In this document: piece by piece, positions 16,422-24,278 of the stretch
Layout of the letters: each line of letters begins with the position of its first letter
Numbering within the stretch: position 1 is the first letter of the stretch
NCBI RefSeq assembly: GCF_001435995.1
Contig: NZ_AYYQ01000036.1
Location: 1-49,078 of the forward strand
Direction of reading: 5' to 3'
Length of the DNA: 49,078 nt
From: Apilactobacillus ozensis DSM 23829 = JCM 17196
GTDB taxonomy: Bacteria; Bacillota; Bacilli; Lactobacillales; Lactobacillaceae
The notes under the pieces: generated by a model
Databases searched by the model: none
Seen by the model: only the letters and a program-made list of their open reading frames with translations
Told to the model about the DNA's origin: nothing
Position numbers and translations under genes: made by a program

Positions 16422-17144
16422 TTAATAATAGTTTTCAAAAAACGATGATACAAATTTATTTTTAGGGTTATTAATTATAACTTCAGCTGTATTAACTTGT
16501 TGTAAATTGCCATTATAAACGATAGCAATTCTATCACCTAATTTAACAGCTTCATTCATATCATGAGTTACAAAGACTATGGTTATTTTATATTTTTTAT
16601 GAAGTTTAAGAATTAATTCCTGCATTTTATTTCTTGATATAGGGTCTAAAGCACTAAATGGCTCGTCCATTAATACAATACTATTACCCGTAGACAGTGC
16701 TCTAGCTATAGCAACTCTTTGTTGTTCTCCTCCTGACAACTGAGAGGGCATCTTATTAGCATATTTCTCATAATATAGTCCGACTTCATCTAATAAATGT
16801 TTCACTTTGATTTTGCGGCTTTTAAGACCCATCCCAGAATATCTAAGCTTAATACCTGTATTTTGTGCAATATTCATATTTGGAAACAATTCATATGACT
16901 GTAAAACATACCCAATACTGTAACGTAGTTTTTTCAAGTCGTAATCTTTATTATCTTTCAAGTCAATGCATATTCTACCATTCGTGGGCTCTACTAAACG
17001 ATTAATCATATTTAATATTGTAGTCTTTCCACTCCCACTAGGCCCTATCAATACAAAAAATTCGCCACTTTTTATATTAAAATTCAAATTATGCACAATT
17101 ACTTGATTATTATATTTTTTTGAAATATTATAAAAACCAATCAA
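16422..17144 (-). CDS. ABC transporter ATPase, osmolyte (OpuCA/ProV)-like
   Basis: About 240 residues with a complete nucleotide-binding domain: Walker A GPSGSGKTT, Q-loop VLQSYELFPNM, signature LSGGEQQRVAIARAL, Walker B SIVLMDEPFSALD, and the switch histidine in FVTHDMNEA. It matches quaternary-amine/betaine ATPases but stops soon after the domain and lacks the C-terminal CBS pair of OpuCA/ProV that senses ionic strength. TTG 17144 is favoured as start because GGGAAGTG lies just upstream; TTG 17162 is an alternative. The partner permease-binding protein gene follows in the same direction. Confidence 0.9.
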   Translation of the reverse strand: MIGFYNISKKYNNQVIVHNLNFNIKSGEFFVLIGPSGSGKTTILNMINRLVEPTNGRICIDLKDNKDYDLKKLRYSIGYVLQSYELFPNMNIAQNTGIKLRYSGMGLKSRKIKVKHLLDEVGLYYEKYANKMPSQLSGGEQQRVAIARALSTGNSIVLMDEPFSALDPISRNKMQELILKLHKKYKITIVFVTHDMNEAVKLGDRIAIVYNGNLQQVNTAEVIINNPKNKFVSSFFENYY

Positions 17145-17263
17145 TTTATTTTCACTTCCCAAACTTAATTTATATTACTTGGTAATTCTAGTATCATAAA
17201 AAAATTTTTTCTAGAAAAAAAGCTAATATTACAAATATATAAACAAAATAGTGTAAAATATAT

Positions 17264-17280
17264 GTAACTTTTGAAGTTAC
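17264..17280. promoter_or_regulatory. GTAACTT-TTG-AAGTTAC dyad, possible Rrf2-family operator
   Basis: A perfect 7-bp inverted repeat with a 3-bp centre, directly before the AGGAGG ribosome site of the Rrf2 gene, in the 148-base gap that also drives the divergent ABC transporter. Binding by the Rrf2 protein is inferred. Confidence 0.5.
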
Positions 17281-17292
17281 AGGAGGTTAAAA

Positions 17293-17748
17293 ATGAGAGT
17301 TTCTACAAAATTTAGCGATTCTATACATCTGTTAGCTTTTATTGAGGTGTACAAAGATATAAAAATAACAAGTAGTGTGATAGCAATATCTATTAATACA
17401 TCACCAGTTGTAGTAAGACGTTTAATTATTAAATTAAGGAAAGCTAATATTATTGTTAATGATGAAAATAAACAACCGTCAATTAATGGTGAACCCAAAA
17501 ATATATCTCTTTTTGATGTATTTATGGCTACTGAAGGCTATGCTGATTTATTTAAGATAGATAAAGATACAAATCCATTATGTATAGTGGGGAGAAACAT
17601 ACAGGATATACTAAAGAAATATTACACAGAAGCTCAGAATGCCGCATATTCTAAACTAAATAGTTTAAATATGCAGGATGTTATTGATAATATGTTAATT
17701 AACGATAAAATAAAAAAACAAACAAAAAACAGCTCTGAATTTAAATGA
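17293..17748 (+). CDS. Rrf2-family transcriptional regulator
   Basis: 151 residues beginning MRVSTKFSDSIHLLAFIE, the standard Rrf2 opening, with a winged helix-turn-helix (ITSSVIAISINTSPVVVRRLIIKLRKANII) at about 29-58. The central region keeps ISLFDVFMATEG. It has a single cysteine (NPLCIVG), not the three-cysteine cluster of Fe-S-binding IscR/NsrR, so it is closer to YwnA/CymR-like Rrf2 proteins. AGGAGG lies five to six bases before the ATG. It is divergent from the ABC transporter/quinone oxidoreductase operon, which is its likely target. Signal unknown. Confidence 0.88.
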   Translation: MRVSTKFSDSIHLLAFIEVYKDIKITSSVIAISINTSPVVVRRLIIKLRKANIIVNDENKQPSINGEPKNISLFDVFMATEGYADLFKIDKDTNPLCIVGRNIQDILKKYYTEAQNAAYSKLNSLNMQDVIDNMLINDKIKKQTKNSSEFK

Positions 17749-17813
17749 TTAGAAATCCATACCATACTAATTTCATTTTATTAAAAATAATTTACGTGCT
17801 AATTAAATAAAAC

Positions 17814-17843
17814 AAAAAGCGGCAACCTAATCGTTACCGCTTT
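17814..17843. terminator. Bidirectional terminator after the Rrf2 gene
   Basis: AAAGCGG-C-AAC pairs with GTT-A-CCGCTTT (one internal mismatch), with A and T runs outside. Confidence 0.75.
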
Positions 17844-17848
17844 AATTT

Positions 17849-18043
17849 TTAGTTTAATTTTAAACTGCGTCTATAGAATGGTAGGGCAATCACCGCTATT
17901 AGTATCGAAAGTGTTGTAGCTGATAATTTGTCATTAACATAGGTACCAACCATTATCGCTAGCATTAGTTGAACCATCCCCACTAACGATATAGCTATGA
18001 TGACTTTCATCAATGAAGCACGTTTATTTTTATCTAACTTCAT
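17849..18043 (-). CDS. Small two-span membrane protein (64 residues)
   Basis: From ATG 18043 the product is 64 residues: a charged start (MKLDKNKRASL), span one at ~11-33 and span two at ~40-56, ending FYRRSLKLN. An AAAGGTGGGG ribosome site lies six bases before this ATG. The frame extends upstream to 18094, but that part has no ribosome site of its own. The family is not recognised; single-gene transcription is likely given the terminator directly downstream. Confidence 0.65.
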   Translation of the reverse strand: MKLDKNKRASLMKVIIAISLVGMVQLMLAIMVGTYVNDKLSATTLSILIAVIALPFYRRSLKLN

Positions 18044-18175
18044 AGTTATCCCCACCTTTTCTATCATGGTGTCCCACATTATAAACGCAACCAATATAAT
18101 TTAAAAGAATTTAAATTACAAGTTCATTATAACGTTAGCACATTAATTGATTGTAAAAGTTGGGTAAAATAATTG

Positions 18176-18841
18176 TTAAGCGTTAATGTAATCCAATAGT
18201 TTATACATAACCGCTTTATTTTCAGCAGGTACCGAATGTGAAAGTATATCATCAGCACTTTGTCCTAAAACATTGTCCCTAGCATAACTTCCATCATTTA
18301 CAACAATTTCGCGAACATCATTTTCCGTGGGCTCAAAATGAAATTGTAATCCGATAATTCGATGATTCATGACAAAACCTTGATTGATAAGGTGGTCGCT
18401 AGAAAACAATAGTTGTGCTTGATGTGGTACTTCAAACATTTCTTCGTGCCAATGTAATGCAGTTAACTGCTTAGGAATATCTTTAATTACATCACTTTGT
18501 AAGTATACCGGTGCCCAGCCAACTTCTTTAACCGGTCCCTTAGTAACACGATACCCTAGTGTTTTAGCAATTTGTTGAGCTCCAAAACAAGCTCCAAATA
18601 TAGGAATATCTTTTTGAATAGCTGCTAAAATCAAGTCACGCTCTTTGCGTACCCAATCTGAATCATCATTAGGACTCATCGGTCCGCCTAAAATAACTAA
18701 CATATCTGTTTCATCAATGCTAGGTAAAATACCAAATTGATAGGGATGGTAAACAAACATTGAATGATTATGATTTTCTGCCCATAATTTAATTGAACCA
18801 GGGCCCTCATTAGGAGTGTGTTGCAATACATTAATACGCAA
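18176..18841 (-). CDS. Class I glutamine amidotransferase-like protein (GMP synthase GATase-like)
   Basis: 221 residues forming one GATase1 domain. The oxyanion strand is ILGGPMSPND, the nucleophile is Cys85 in FGACFGAQQIA, and the catalytic His168/Glu170 are in LQFHFEPTE. This is the stand-alone family related to the GuaA amidotransferase domain (YfeJ/GatD-like), often of unknown acceptor; some hydrolyse gamma-glutamyl compounds. All three catalytic residues are present. Start TTG 18841 has GTGAGG eight bases upstream. No synthetase partner is adjacent, so the acceptor of the ammonia, or a hydrolase role, is open. Confidence 0.85.
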   Translation of the reverse strand: MRINVLQHTPNEGPGSIKLWAENHNHSMFVYHPYQFGILPSIDETDMLVILGGPMSPNDDSDWVRKERDLILAAIQKDIPIFGACFGAQQIAKTLGYRVTKGPVKEVGWAPVYLQSDVIKDIPKQLTALHWHEEMFEVPHQAQLLFSSDHLINQGFVMNHRIIGLQFHFEPTENDVREIVVNDGSYARDNVLGQSADDILSHSVPAENKAVMYKLLDYINA

Positions 18842-18959
18842 AATAATAACCTCACTTTACTTATTTTATGTAATTATTATAAACTTTCTAATCAAAAACT
18901 AGAAATATATCGCATAAACCTTTATAATTTAAATCAAATAATGGAGGTTTGTTACGAAT

Positions 18960-19361
18960 ATGAAAGTCAAATTAACAGCGTTAATCGTTATTATTTTAAT
19001 AATATTTGGAATTACGAGTTTTAAAAGAGTAAACCGACTCAGCAAGGGCAATTATATTAACATTTATAATGCTAAATCGGATTTAGTAAAAAAAGATTAT
19101 AATAAAAATAACGTTAATTTTTTAACTAATTTTATTAACCAACAGGTAAACAATAATCTCAAAAGTGATGCAAGTTTACCGAAAAAAGCCCAAAAAGAAT
19201 TTAGGTATCGTGTAGTTAATGTCAATAGTGATTCAGCACTATCAATAACTACTTACAAAAATAAATATGCTAAGCTGACCTCTAAAAGCTCGCACTCATA
19301 CATTGATTTTTATGTTAAGTTAACTGATAAAGAGTACCAACAAATTAATAAAATACGCTAA
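18960..19361 (+). CDS. Membrane-anchored small extracytoplasmic protein
   Basis: 133 residues with one N-terminal hydrophobic segment (residues ~5-20, ALIVIILIIFGITSF) and no clear cleavage site, then a lysine- and asparagine-rich mature part ending in YIDFYVKLTDKEYQQINKIR. Probably anchored with the C-terminus outside. ATG 18960 has GGAGG 12 bases away, somewhat long. The next small membrane-protein gene starts 12 bases after the stop, so the two form an operon. Not recognised as a known family. Confidence 0.7.
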   Translation: MKVKLTALIVIILIIFGITSFKRVNRLSKGNYINIYNAKSDLVKKDYNKNNVNFLTNFINQQVNNNLKSDASLPKKAQKEFRYRVVNVNSDSALSITTYKNKYAKLTSKSSHSYIDFYVKLTDKEYQQINKIR

Positions 19362-19373
19362 AAAGGAAATTTC

Positions 19374-19535
19374 ATGAATAGAGTCACTATTTCAATATTG
19401 ATTGTCTTAATTTTAACCACATTATATATTTTGATTAAAACAAGCGATTCAAATAATTTGTTATTAAAATATATAGCTTTAATAATCTTTATAGCTATTG
19501 GAATTATATTATATAATGCTTTCCAAAAGAAATAA
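19374..19535 (+). CDS. Small two-span membrane protein (53 residues)
   Basis: A 53-codon gene from ATG 19374 to TAA 19533-19535, preceded by AAAAGGAAA at proper spacing. The product has two spans, residues ~4-21 (VTISILIVLILTTLYILI) and ~32-49 (YIALIIFIAIGIILYNAF), joined by a short polar loop, ending QKK. It directly follows the membrane-anchored protein gene and precedes a strong terminator, so it is very likely real despite its size. Function unknown; it may form a complex with its neighbour. Confidence 0.65.
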   Translation: MNRVTISILIVLILTTLYILIKTSDSNNLLLKYIALIIFIAIGIILYNAFQKK

Positions 19536-19536
19536 T

Positions 19537-19572
19537 AAAAGACCATTTACAGTAGTTGTAAATGGTCTTTTT
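19537..19572. terminator. Bidirectional terminator, small-protein operon / oppA
   Basis: AAAAGACCATTTACA (19537-19551) pairs with TGTAAATGGTCTTTT (19557-19571) around a five-base loop; T run follows in both directions. Confidence 0.9.
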
Positions 19573-19579
19573 GCTAACA

Positions 19580-21229
19580 CTATTTAATGTAAGTGTATTT
19601 ATAGCTCCATTGTGTTCCGGCAGTATTATGAATAACACCTTCTACCTTTGGTTGTTTCAAGTAGTAAGTGTCATCTTGGAACAGTGGTGAAACCCCTTGT
19701 GTAAGATTTAGTTCCTTACTTGCGTTTACTAAATCTTGCCAACGCTTACCGGCATCATTAGAATCAACGTTTTCAGCTTTGTTAACTAAATCATTGTATT
19801 TCTTACTGTCATATTTACCATAGTTATAAGAAGTCCCACGTTGTGGAATTTGTAAGAAAGTAATTGGGTCATTAAAGTCACCACCCCAAGTGTCTAAACT
19901 GATGTCAAAATCGCCACTTTGTTCACGTTGACTAGCAATTTTAGATGGTACACTTGTAAGGTTTAAAGTTAAGCCAGACAAGTTACTTTCTAATTGTTCT
20001 TTCAAGTATTGAGTAGCTACAGTGGAATTAGCATTTTCATTACTAGTTAACAAGTTAAGTGATATATTTTTAACCCCTAATTCCTTTAATCCTTTGTTCC
20101 ATAATTGTTTAGCTAACTTAGGATTATAATCTAGTGTGTCTTTAACACCTTGTTGGTCAGCAAAATCTTTCCCTGTCTCAGGGTCACGAGCTAAACCTTT
20201 AGGTACAAAACCAGTAATTGGGTCTGATTTCAAATATAGTACCTTTTGTGATAACACTGAACGATTAATTGATAATGAAATAGCACGACGAATATTATCA
20301 TTATTGATAATAGCTTTCTTTTGAGCATCCTTATCATTAAAGTTGTATCTTAAATATGAAATCATTGAATATGAGTAATCTTTTAAGTTTGGATCATTTT
20401 GATAATTCTTTAATTGATCAGTTGCTAATGGAGTAATATCAATACTACCCTGGTTGTATAGGTTTAGGCTTGTTGCTGGGTTGCTAACTAAACTGTAATT
20501 AATCCGGTTTAATTTAACTACTTTTTTATCCCAGTATTGATTATTTTTAACATATGCCCATTTATCACCAGTTCCGTTCCAGTTAATCATCTTAAAAGGT
20601 CCAGAATAAACCATATATTTAGAATTAGTACCGTATTTATCACCGTATTTTTTAACCGCTGCTTCACTTTGTGGTCCAAATAAAGGATAAGCCATTAAAG
20701 TCTTAAAGTATGCGACTGGCTTAGTTAAATGAATTTTAACCGTATGTTTATCAACGGCTTCAATCCCTAATTTATCTGGATTCATCTTACCAGAACGAAT
20801 GGCATCCCCGTTTTTAACTGCATTGAATAAGTAAGCATATTGTGCTTTAGTGCTAGGGGTAACTGTTCGACGCCATGAGTATACAAAGTCGTTAGCGGTA
20901 ATTGGACTACCATCACTAAATTTGGCATCCCTTAATTTAAAAGTCCATGTTTTACCGTCTTTACTACTATAACCCTTAGTAGCTAAACCGGGGGTTATAC
21001 TACCTTTTTCACCCAAGCGATAAAAACTTTCATAAACGTTTCCGGTTGATCCATAGCCACCCGCTTTAGAAATATCAATAGTATCTAGCCTGGTACTGGC
21101 TGCTAAATTCAAAGTCTGTGTCTTAGCATCATTACTAGATTGACTATTATTTTTAGAACCACAAGCAGTTAAACCCACTCCTAAAGCAACTGCAACTGCT
21201 GATAAGCCTAATATATTACGTATCTTCAA
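19580..21229 (-). CDS. oppA: Oligopeptide-binding lipoprotein of an ABC transporter (OppA-like)
   Basis: 549 residues of the SBP_bac_5 family. The lipoprotein signal has lipobox LTAC with the modified cysteine at residue 23, followed by a Ser/Asn-rich linker. Conserved elements include LNLAASTRLDTIDISKAGG, TWTFKLRDAKFSDGSPITANDFVYSWRR and SINRSVLSQKVL. It captures peptides at the outer face of the membrane; no permease or ATPase gene is nearby, so it must use a transporter encoded elsewhere. The TTG start at 21229 has AGGAGTG seven bases upstream. It has its own promoter, a cysteine-rich leader ORF and a strong terminator in its 5' region, which points to control by amino-acid, likely cysteine, supply. 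Confidence 0.9.
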   Translation of the reverse strand: MKIRNILGLSAVAVALGVGLTACGSKNNSQSSNDAKTQTLNLAASTRLDTIDISKAGGYGSTGNVYESFYRLGEKGSITPGLATKGYSSKDGKTWTFKLRDAKFSDGSPITANDFVYSWRRTVTPSTKAQYAYLFNAVKNGDAIRSGKMNPDKLGIEAVDKHTVKIHLTKPVAYFKTLMAYPLFGPQSEAAVKKYGDKYGTNSKYMVYSGPFKMINWNGTGDKWAYVKNNQYWDKKVVKLNRINYSLVSNPATSLNLYNQGSIDITPLATDQLKNYQNDPNLKDYSYSMISYLRYNFNDKDAQKKAIINNDNIRRAISLSINRSVLSQKVLYLKSDPITGFVPKGLARDPETGKDFADQQGVKDTLDYNPKLAKQLWNKGLKELGVKNISLNLLTSNENANSTVATQYLKEQLESNLSGLTLNLTSVPSKIASQREQSGDFDISLDTWGGDFNDPITFLQIPQRGTSYNYGKYDSKKYNDLVNKAENVDSNDAGKRWQDLVNASKELNLTQGVSPLFQDDTYYLKQPKVEGVIHNTAGTQWSYKYTYIK

Positions 21230-21267
21230 TTTCTTTCACTCCTAAAATATATATATTGTACTAATAG

Positions 21268-21329
21268 TTAAAAAAGAGCCACCACTTTCAGACTAACGTA
21301 TCCGCTAGCTTGAAAGCAGTGACTCTTTT
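21268..21329 (-). promoter_or_regulatory. Attenuator terminator in the oppA leader
   Basis: On the minus strand AAAAGAGTCACTGCTTTCA (21311-21329) pairs with the 19-base arm at 21272-21290 throughout, with three G-U pairs, followed by a T run; the 20-base loop contains GCTAGC and ACGTTAG. It ends about 40 bases before the oppA start, after the leader ORF, where only an attenuator makes sense. Confidence 0.8.
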
Positions 21330-21370
21330 ATCATGAAATCTTCACAGATTAAATCATTGTCAAATTAATC

Positions 21371-21463
21371 TTATAAAGAATCGCACCTTAAAAGGGTTAC
21401 CACATTCGTGCTAACGTACATTTGACAACAACATTCGCATTGGTTAAACATAGTTTTCATCAT
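21371..21463 (-). CDS. Cysteine-rich leader peptide (30 residues) upstream of oppA
   Basis: A 30-codon ORF with ATG at 21461-21463 and a strong GGGAGGA site eight bases upstream. Five of 30 codons are cysteine, including codons 9 and 11-13 (C-E-C-C-C), very unusual in a proteome this poor in cysteine. The remaining residues show no bacteriocin-like leader or double-glycine motif. A promoter (21498-21526) lies ahead, and a terminator follows the ORF before oppA. The peptide itself may have no function; the ribosome's progress over the cysteine codons could set whether the terminator forms. The GTTAGC in codons 17-18 can pair with GCTAGC in the terminator loop, a possible antiterminator (inference). 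Confidence 0.7.
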   Translation of the reverse strand: MMKTMFNQCECCCQMYVSTNVVTLLRCDSL

Positions 21464-21497
21464 GTGATAATCCTCCCTCAACTAATTTAGTATCATA

Positions 21498-21526
21498 ACT
21501 ATAATTAATTTATTAATAAATGTCAA
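21498..21526 (-). promoter_or_regulatory. oppA promoter
   Basis: Minus-strand TTGACA (21521-21526), 17-bp spacer, TATAGT (21498-21503): a near-consensus sigma-A promoter. The start would be near 21491, giving ~28 bases before the leader ORF. Confidence 0.8.
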
Positions 21527-21543
21527 TTATAAAGCTCTCACTT

Positions 21544-22815
21544 TTACCAAATCCCAATCATAGGACCCACCATATATAATCCAAATGCCATCACAACAAG
21601 GGATAATCCAATAACTACCCAACGATAAATCCCATGCATCCGATATTTATCTGGTAAAGCTTTTGCTTCTAAAATTAGTAAAAATCCCAAAACAATTGGA
21701 ATCATTAGTGCATTAATAACCTCAACTGTAATCGAAATTGAAACAATATTTTTACCTAGTAAAGACGTAAAAGCACTAACTACAATAATTAAAATATACA
21801 TCGTATAAAATCCAAAATTATGCTTATTAAGTTTTTCATTTAGACTATGACGCCATTTCAAAGTTTCAGTAATGCCCCAAGCTCCCGCAAGCGCAACTAC
21901 TAAAGCGGCTACTAAGGCCCCACCTAGCAAACTAGAACCTAATATCAGGCGTGCTGCATCCCAACCAATGTAACTAGACAATGAATTAACGAGATTAAAG
22001 ACCGTTTCTTCAGTTGAGTTAGTGTTATCTTTAAACACAGTTGCTGCAAATAATACTACAAAACCAATCATAATTCCTTGGGTAATAAAAGTTCCTATCA
22101 GCGTATCACCTTGTTCTTTACGAATCATGTTAGGTTTCAAGTGTTTATCCACGACCGCACTTTGTTGATAAAAAATCATCCATGGCATAATTACTGCTCC
22201 TACATTCGCAGCTAGTAAATAAACGTATGAGTTATTATGTAAAGGCATTGATTTCATTCCTTGATATATCTCATGTACTGATGGATGAACCATAAACAGT
22301 CCAATAATAAAGGTTAACTCAAATAATCCTAAAGTAACCCCAATCTTCTCTACTCGTCGATAGTTTCCAGTCAAAGCAATCGCAATTAAAAATAGTGCAG
22401 TTATAGTTACTGTAAACCATTTTGAAATTCCAAATAATTCGCCTACGCCGATAACTCCGATAAATTCAGTTAACAAAGCCCCCATGATTGAAATTAATAG
22501 CGTTCCGGCTGATAAATAGGCCCAACCTTTGCCAAAATAATCTCGAATAAGTTCACCATGGCCCTTTTGAGTAATAATACCTAACCTAACTGTAATCTCT
22601 TGAACCATAAATAAAATTGGAATTAATAAAATTTGTGGTAAAACCATTGAATATCCAAAGCTACTGCCTGACTGTGCCGCTGTGATTAGACAGCCAGCAT
22701 CGGTATCTGCCAACATTATAATTAAACCTGGCCCCATAACTGTTAACCAACTTTTTAAACGTTGCTTAAAAGTATTATCGTATGTATTAACTGCGGATTT
22801 ATTAAAATTTAGCAT
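21544..22815 (-). CDS. Nramp-family divalent metal transporter (MntH-like, atypical)
   Basis: About 423 residues and eleven spans, related to MntH Mn2+/H+ symporters. The span-one metal-binding motif, DPGN in classical Nramp, reads ADTDAGCL here (D37, D39). The span-six motif reads GAVIMPWMIFYQQSA instead of the usual M-P-H. So the first-shell aspartate and the Met-Pro are kept but the Asn and His are replaced. This places it in a divergent Nramp branch common in lactobacilli, and its metal (Mn, Mg or other) is not certain. ATG 22815 has AAAAGGG eight bases upstream; ATG 22821 is too close. It follows sufB but is separated from it by a terminator. Confidence 0.85.
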   Translation of the reverse strand: MLNFNKSAVNTYDNTFKQRLKSWLTVMGPGLIIMLADTDAGCLITAAQSGSSFGYSMVLPQILLIPILFMVQEITVRLGIITQKGHGELIRDYFGKGWAYLSAGTLLISIMGALLTEFIGVIGVGELFGISKWFTVTITALFLIAIALTGNYRRVEKIGVTLGLFELTFIIGLFMVHPSVHEIYQGMKSMPLHNNSYVYLLAANVGAVIMPWMIFYQQSAVVDKHLKPNMIRKEQGDTLIGTFITQGIMIGFVVLFAATVFKDNTNSTEETVFNLVNSLSSYIGWDAARLILGSSLLGGALVAALVVALAGAWGITETLKWRHSLNEKLNKHNFGFYTMYILIIVVSAFTSLLGKNIVSISITVEVINALMIPIVLGFLLILEAKALPDKYRMHGIYRWVVIGLSLVVMAFGLYMVGPMIGIW

Positions 22816-22840
22816 ATTCATCACCCTTTTTTGTAAAATA

Positions 22841-22870
22841 AAAACACCCTAGTTCAATAACTAGAATGTT
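22841..22870 (-). terminator. Terminator after sufB
   Basis: Minus-strand AACATTCTAGTT and AACTAGGGTGTT pair fully with two G-U pairs around a four-base loop, followed by TTTTATTTT. It separates the nrd-suf run from the Nramp gene. Confidence 0.8.
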
Positions 22871-22877
22871 CAATAAA

Positions 22878-24278
22878 TTAACCGACTGAATCTTCCATCT
22901 GGTAATCAATCAAACGATTTAATTCAACTGCATATTCCATTGGCAATTGTTTGGAAAATGGTTCAATAAAGCCCATAATAATCATTTTAGTCGCTTCCGT
23001 TTCGGTTAGCCCACGACTCATCAAGTAATACAAGTCATCTTCTGAAATTTTAGAAACTTTTGCTTCATGCTCCAAAGTAGTATCACCATTTTGGATAATA
23101 TTAGTAGGAATAGTATCGCTTTTAGAATCATCGTCCATAATAATGGTGTCACATTCAATATGTGACTTAGAGCCTTCACTATTTGGACGCATTCTAATCT
23201 TTCCACGATAGTTACAAACCCCACCATTTTTACAAATAGATTTAGAAATCACATTTGAAGATGTAAACGGTGCATTGTGTCGCATGATGCAACCAGTATC
23301 TTGATAAATATGATTACTAGCAAACGCTATTGATAACATCATTCCAGTTGCATGCGGACCATTTAAATCCACACTAGGATACTTCATCGTAACTTTAGAA
23401 CCCAAATTGCCATCAACCCACTCCATTGTGGCATTTTCATCCGCTGAAGCGCGTTTAGTTTCTAGACTGTAAACATTATCAGACCAATTCTGAATCGTGG
23501 TATAACGTGCAAAGGCATCTTTTTTTACAAAGACTTCGACAATCGCCGCATGCAAACTATCTTCTGAATAATTAGGGGCCGTACATCCCTCGACATAGTT
23601 AACACTAGCCCCTGCTTCTACTACTAAAATTGTTCGTTCAAATTGTCCGGTACTTCCGTTATTAATTCTGAAAAAACTTTGAATAGGAATTTTACAATGA
23701 ACACCTTTTGGCACATATAAAAAAACGCCCCCAGACCAGACGGCTGTATTCAAAGCCGCAAATTTATTATTTTCTGGACCGATTAATTTACCAAAGTATT
23801 CTTTAATAAGCTCTGGATATTTTTGTAATGCAGTGTCCGTATCGCAAAAAATAATCCCTAACTTAGCATATTCTTGCTTTAAGCTAGCATATACAGCTTC
23901 AGATTCATATTGAGCCTCTGCGCCAGCTAGATACTTTCGTTCAGCTTCTGGAACTCCTAATTTTTCAAAAGTTTGTTTCATACTATCAGGGACATCTTCC
24001 CAATCACGTGCCACTTGATCTGTAGCCCGTTGAAAATAATTGATACTTGATAAATCTAATTTAGATAAATCTGGACCAAATTTGGGCATCGGTAACTTTT
24101 GATAAATTTTAAAAGCTTTCAAACGTAAATCTAGCATCCATTTAGGCTCATTTTTATGAGCTGAAATTTCACGCACAATTTTTTCATTTAAACCTTTCCC
24201 AGTTGAATATACTGGCTGATAACTATCTTTGAATCCATACTGATATTCGTCATTACTATTCAAAATGTCATCTTGCAT
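22878..24278 (-). CDS. sufB: Fe-S cluster assembly scaffold protein SufB
   Basis: About 466 residues. Typical SufB features include YGFKDSYQPVYSTGKGLNEKIV near the front, the central beta-helix, and the C-terminal SHIECDTIIMDDDSKSDTIPTN followed by LEHEAKVSKISEDDLYYLMSRGLTE. SufB forms the SufBC2D scaffold where 2Fe-2S/4Fe-4S clusters are built. ATG 24278 has GAAGGTG six bases upstream; this start sits inside the end of sufU (11-base overlap). Last gene of sufCDSUB, and followed by a terminator. Confidence 0.96.
   Translation of the reverse strand: MQDDILNSNDEYQYGFKDSYQPVYSTGKGLNEKIVREISAHKNEPKWMLDLRLKAFKIYQKLPMPKFGPDLSKLDLSSINYFQRATDQVARDWEDVPDSMKQTFEKLGVPEAERKYLAGAEAQYESEAVYASLKQEYAKLGIIFCDTDTALQKYPELIKEYFGKLIGPENNKFAALNTAVWSGGVFLYVPKGVHCKIPIQSFFRINNGSTGQFERTILVVEAGASVNYVEGCTAPNYSEDSLHAAIVEVFVKKDAFARYTTIQNWSDNVYSLETKRASADENATMEWVDGNLGSKVTMKYPSVDLNGPHATGMMLSIAFASNHIYQDTGCIMRHNAPFTSSNVISKSICKNGGVCNYRGKIRMRPNSEGSKSHIECDTIIMDDDSKSDTIPTNIIQNGDTTLEHEAKVSKISEDDLYYLMSRGLTETEATKMIIMGFIEPFSKQLPMEYAVELNRLIDYQMEDSVG

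Noticed and set aside
21371-21463. T-box riboswitch in the oppA leader
   Set aside because: The invariant T-box stretch (AGGGTGG-N-ACCGCG) is absent; the nearest GTGGTAACC is too different, and a translated ORF explains the region better.
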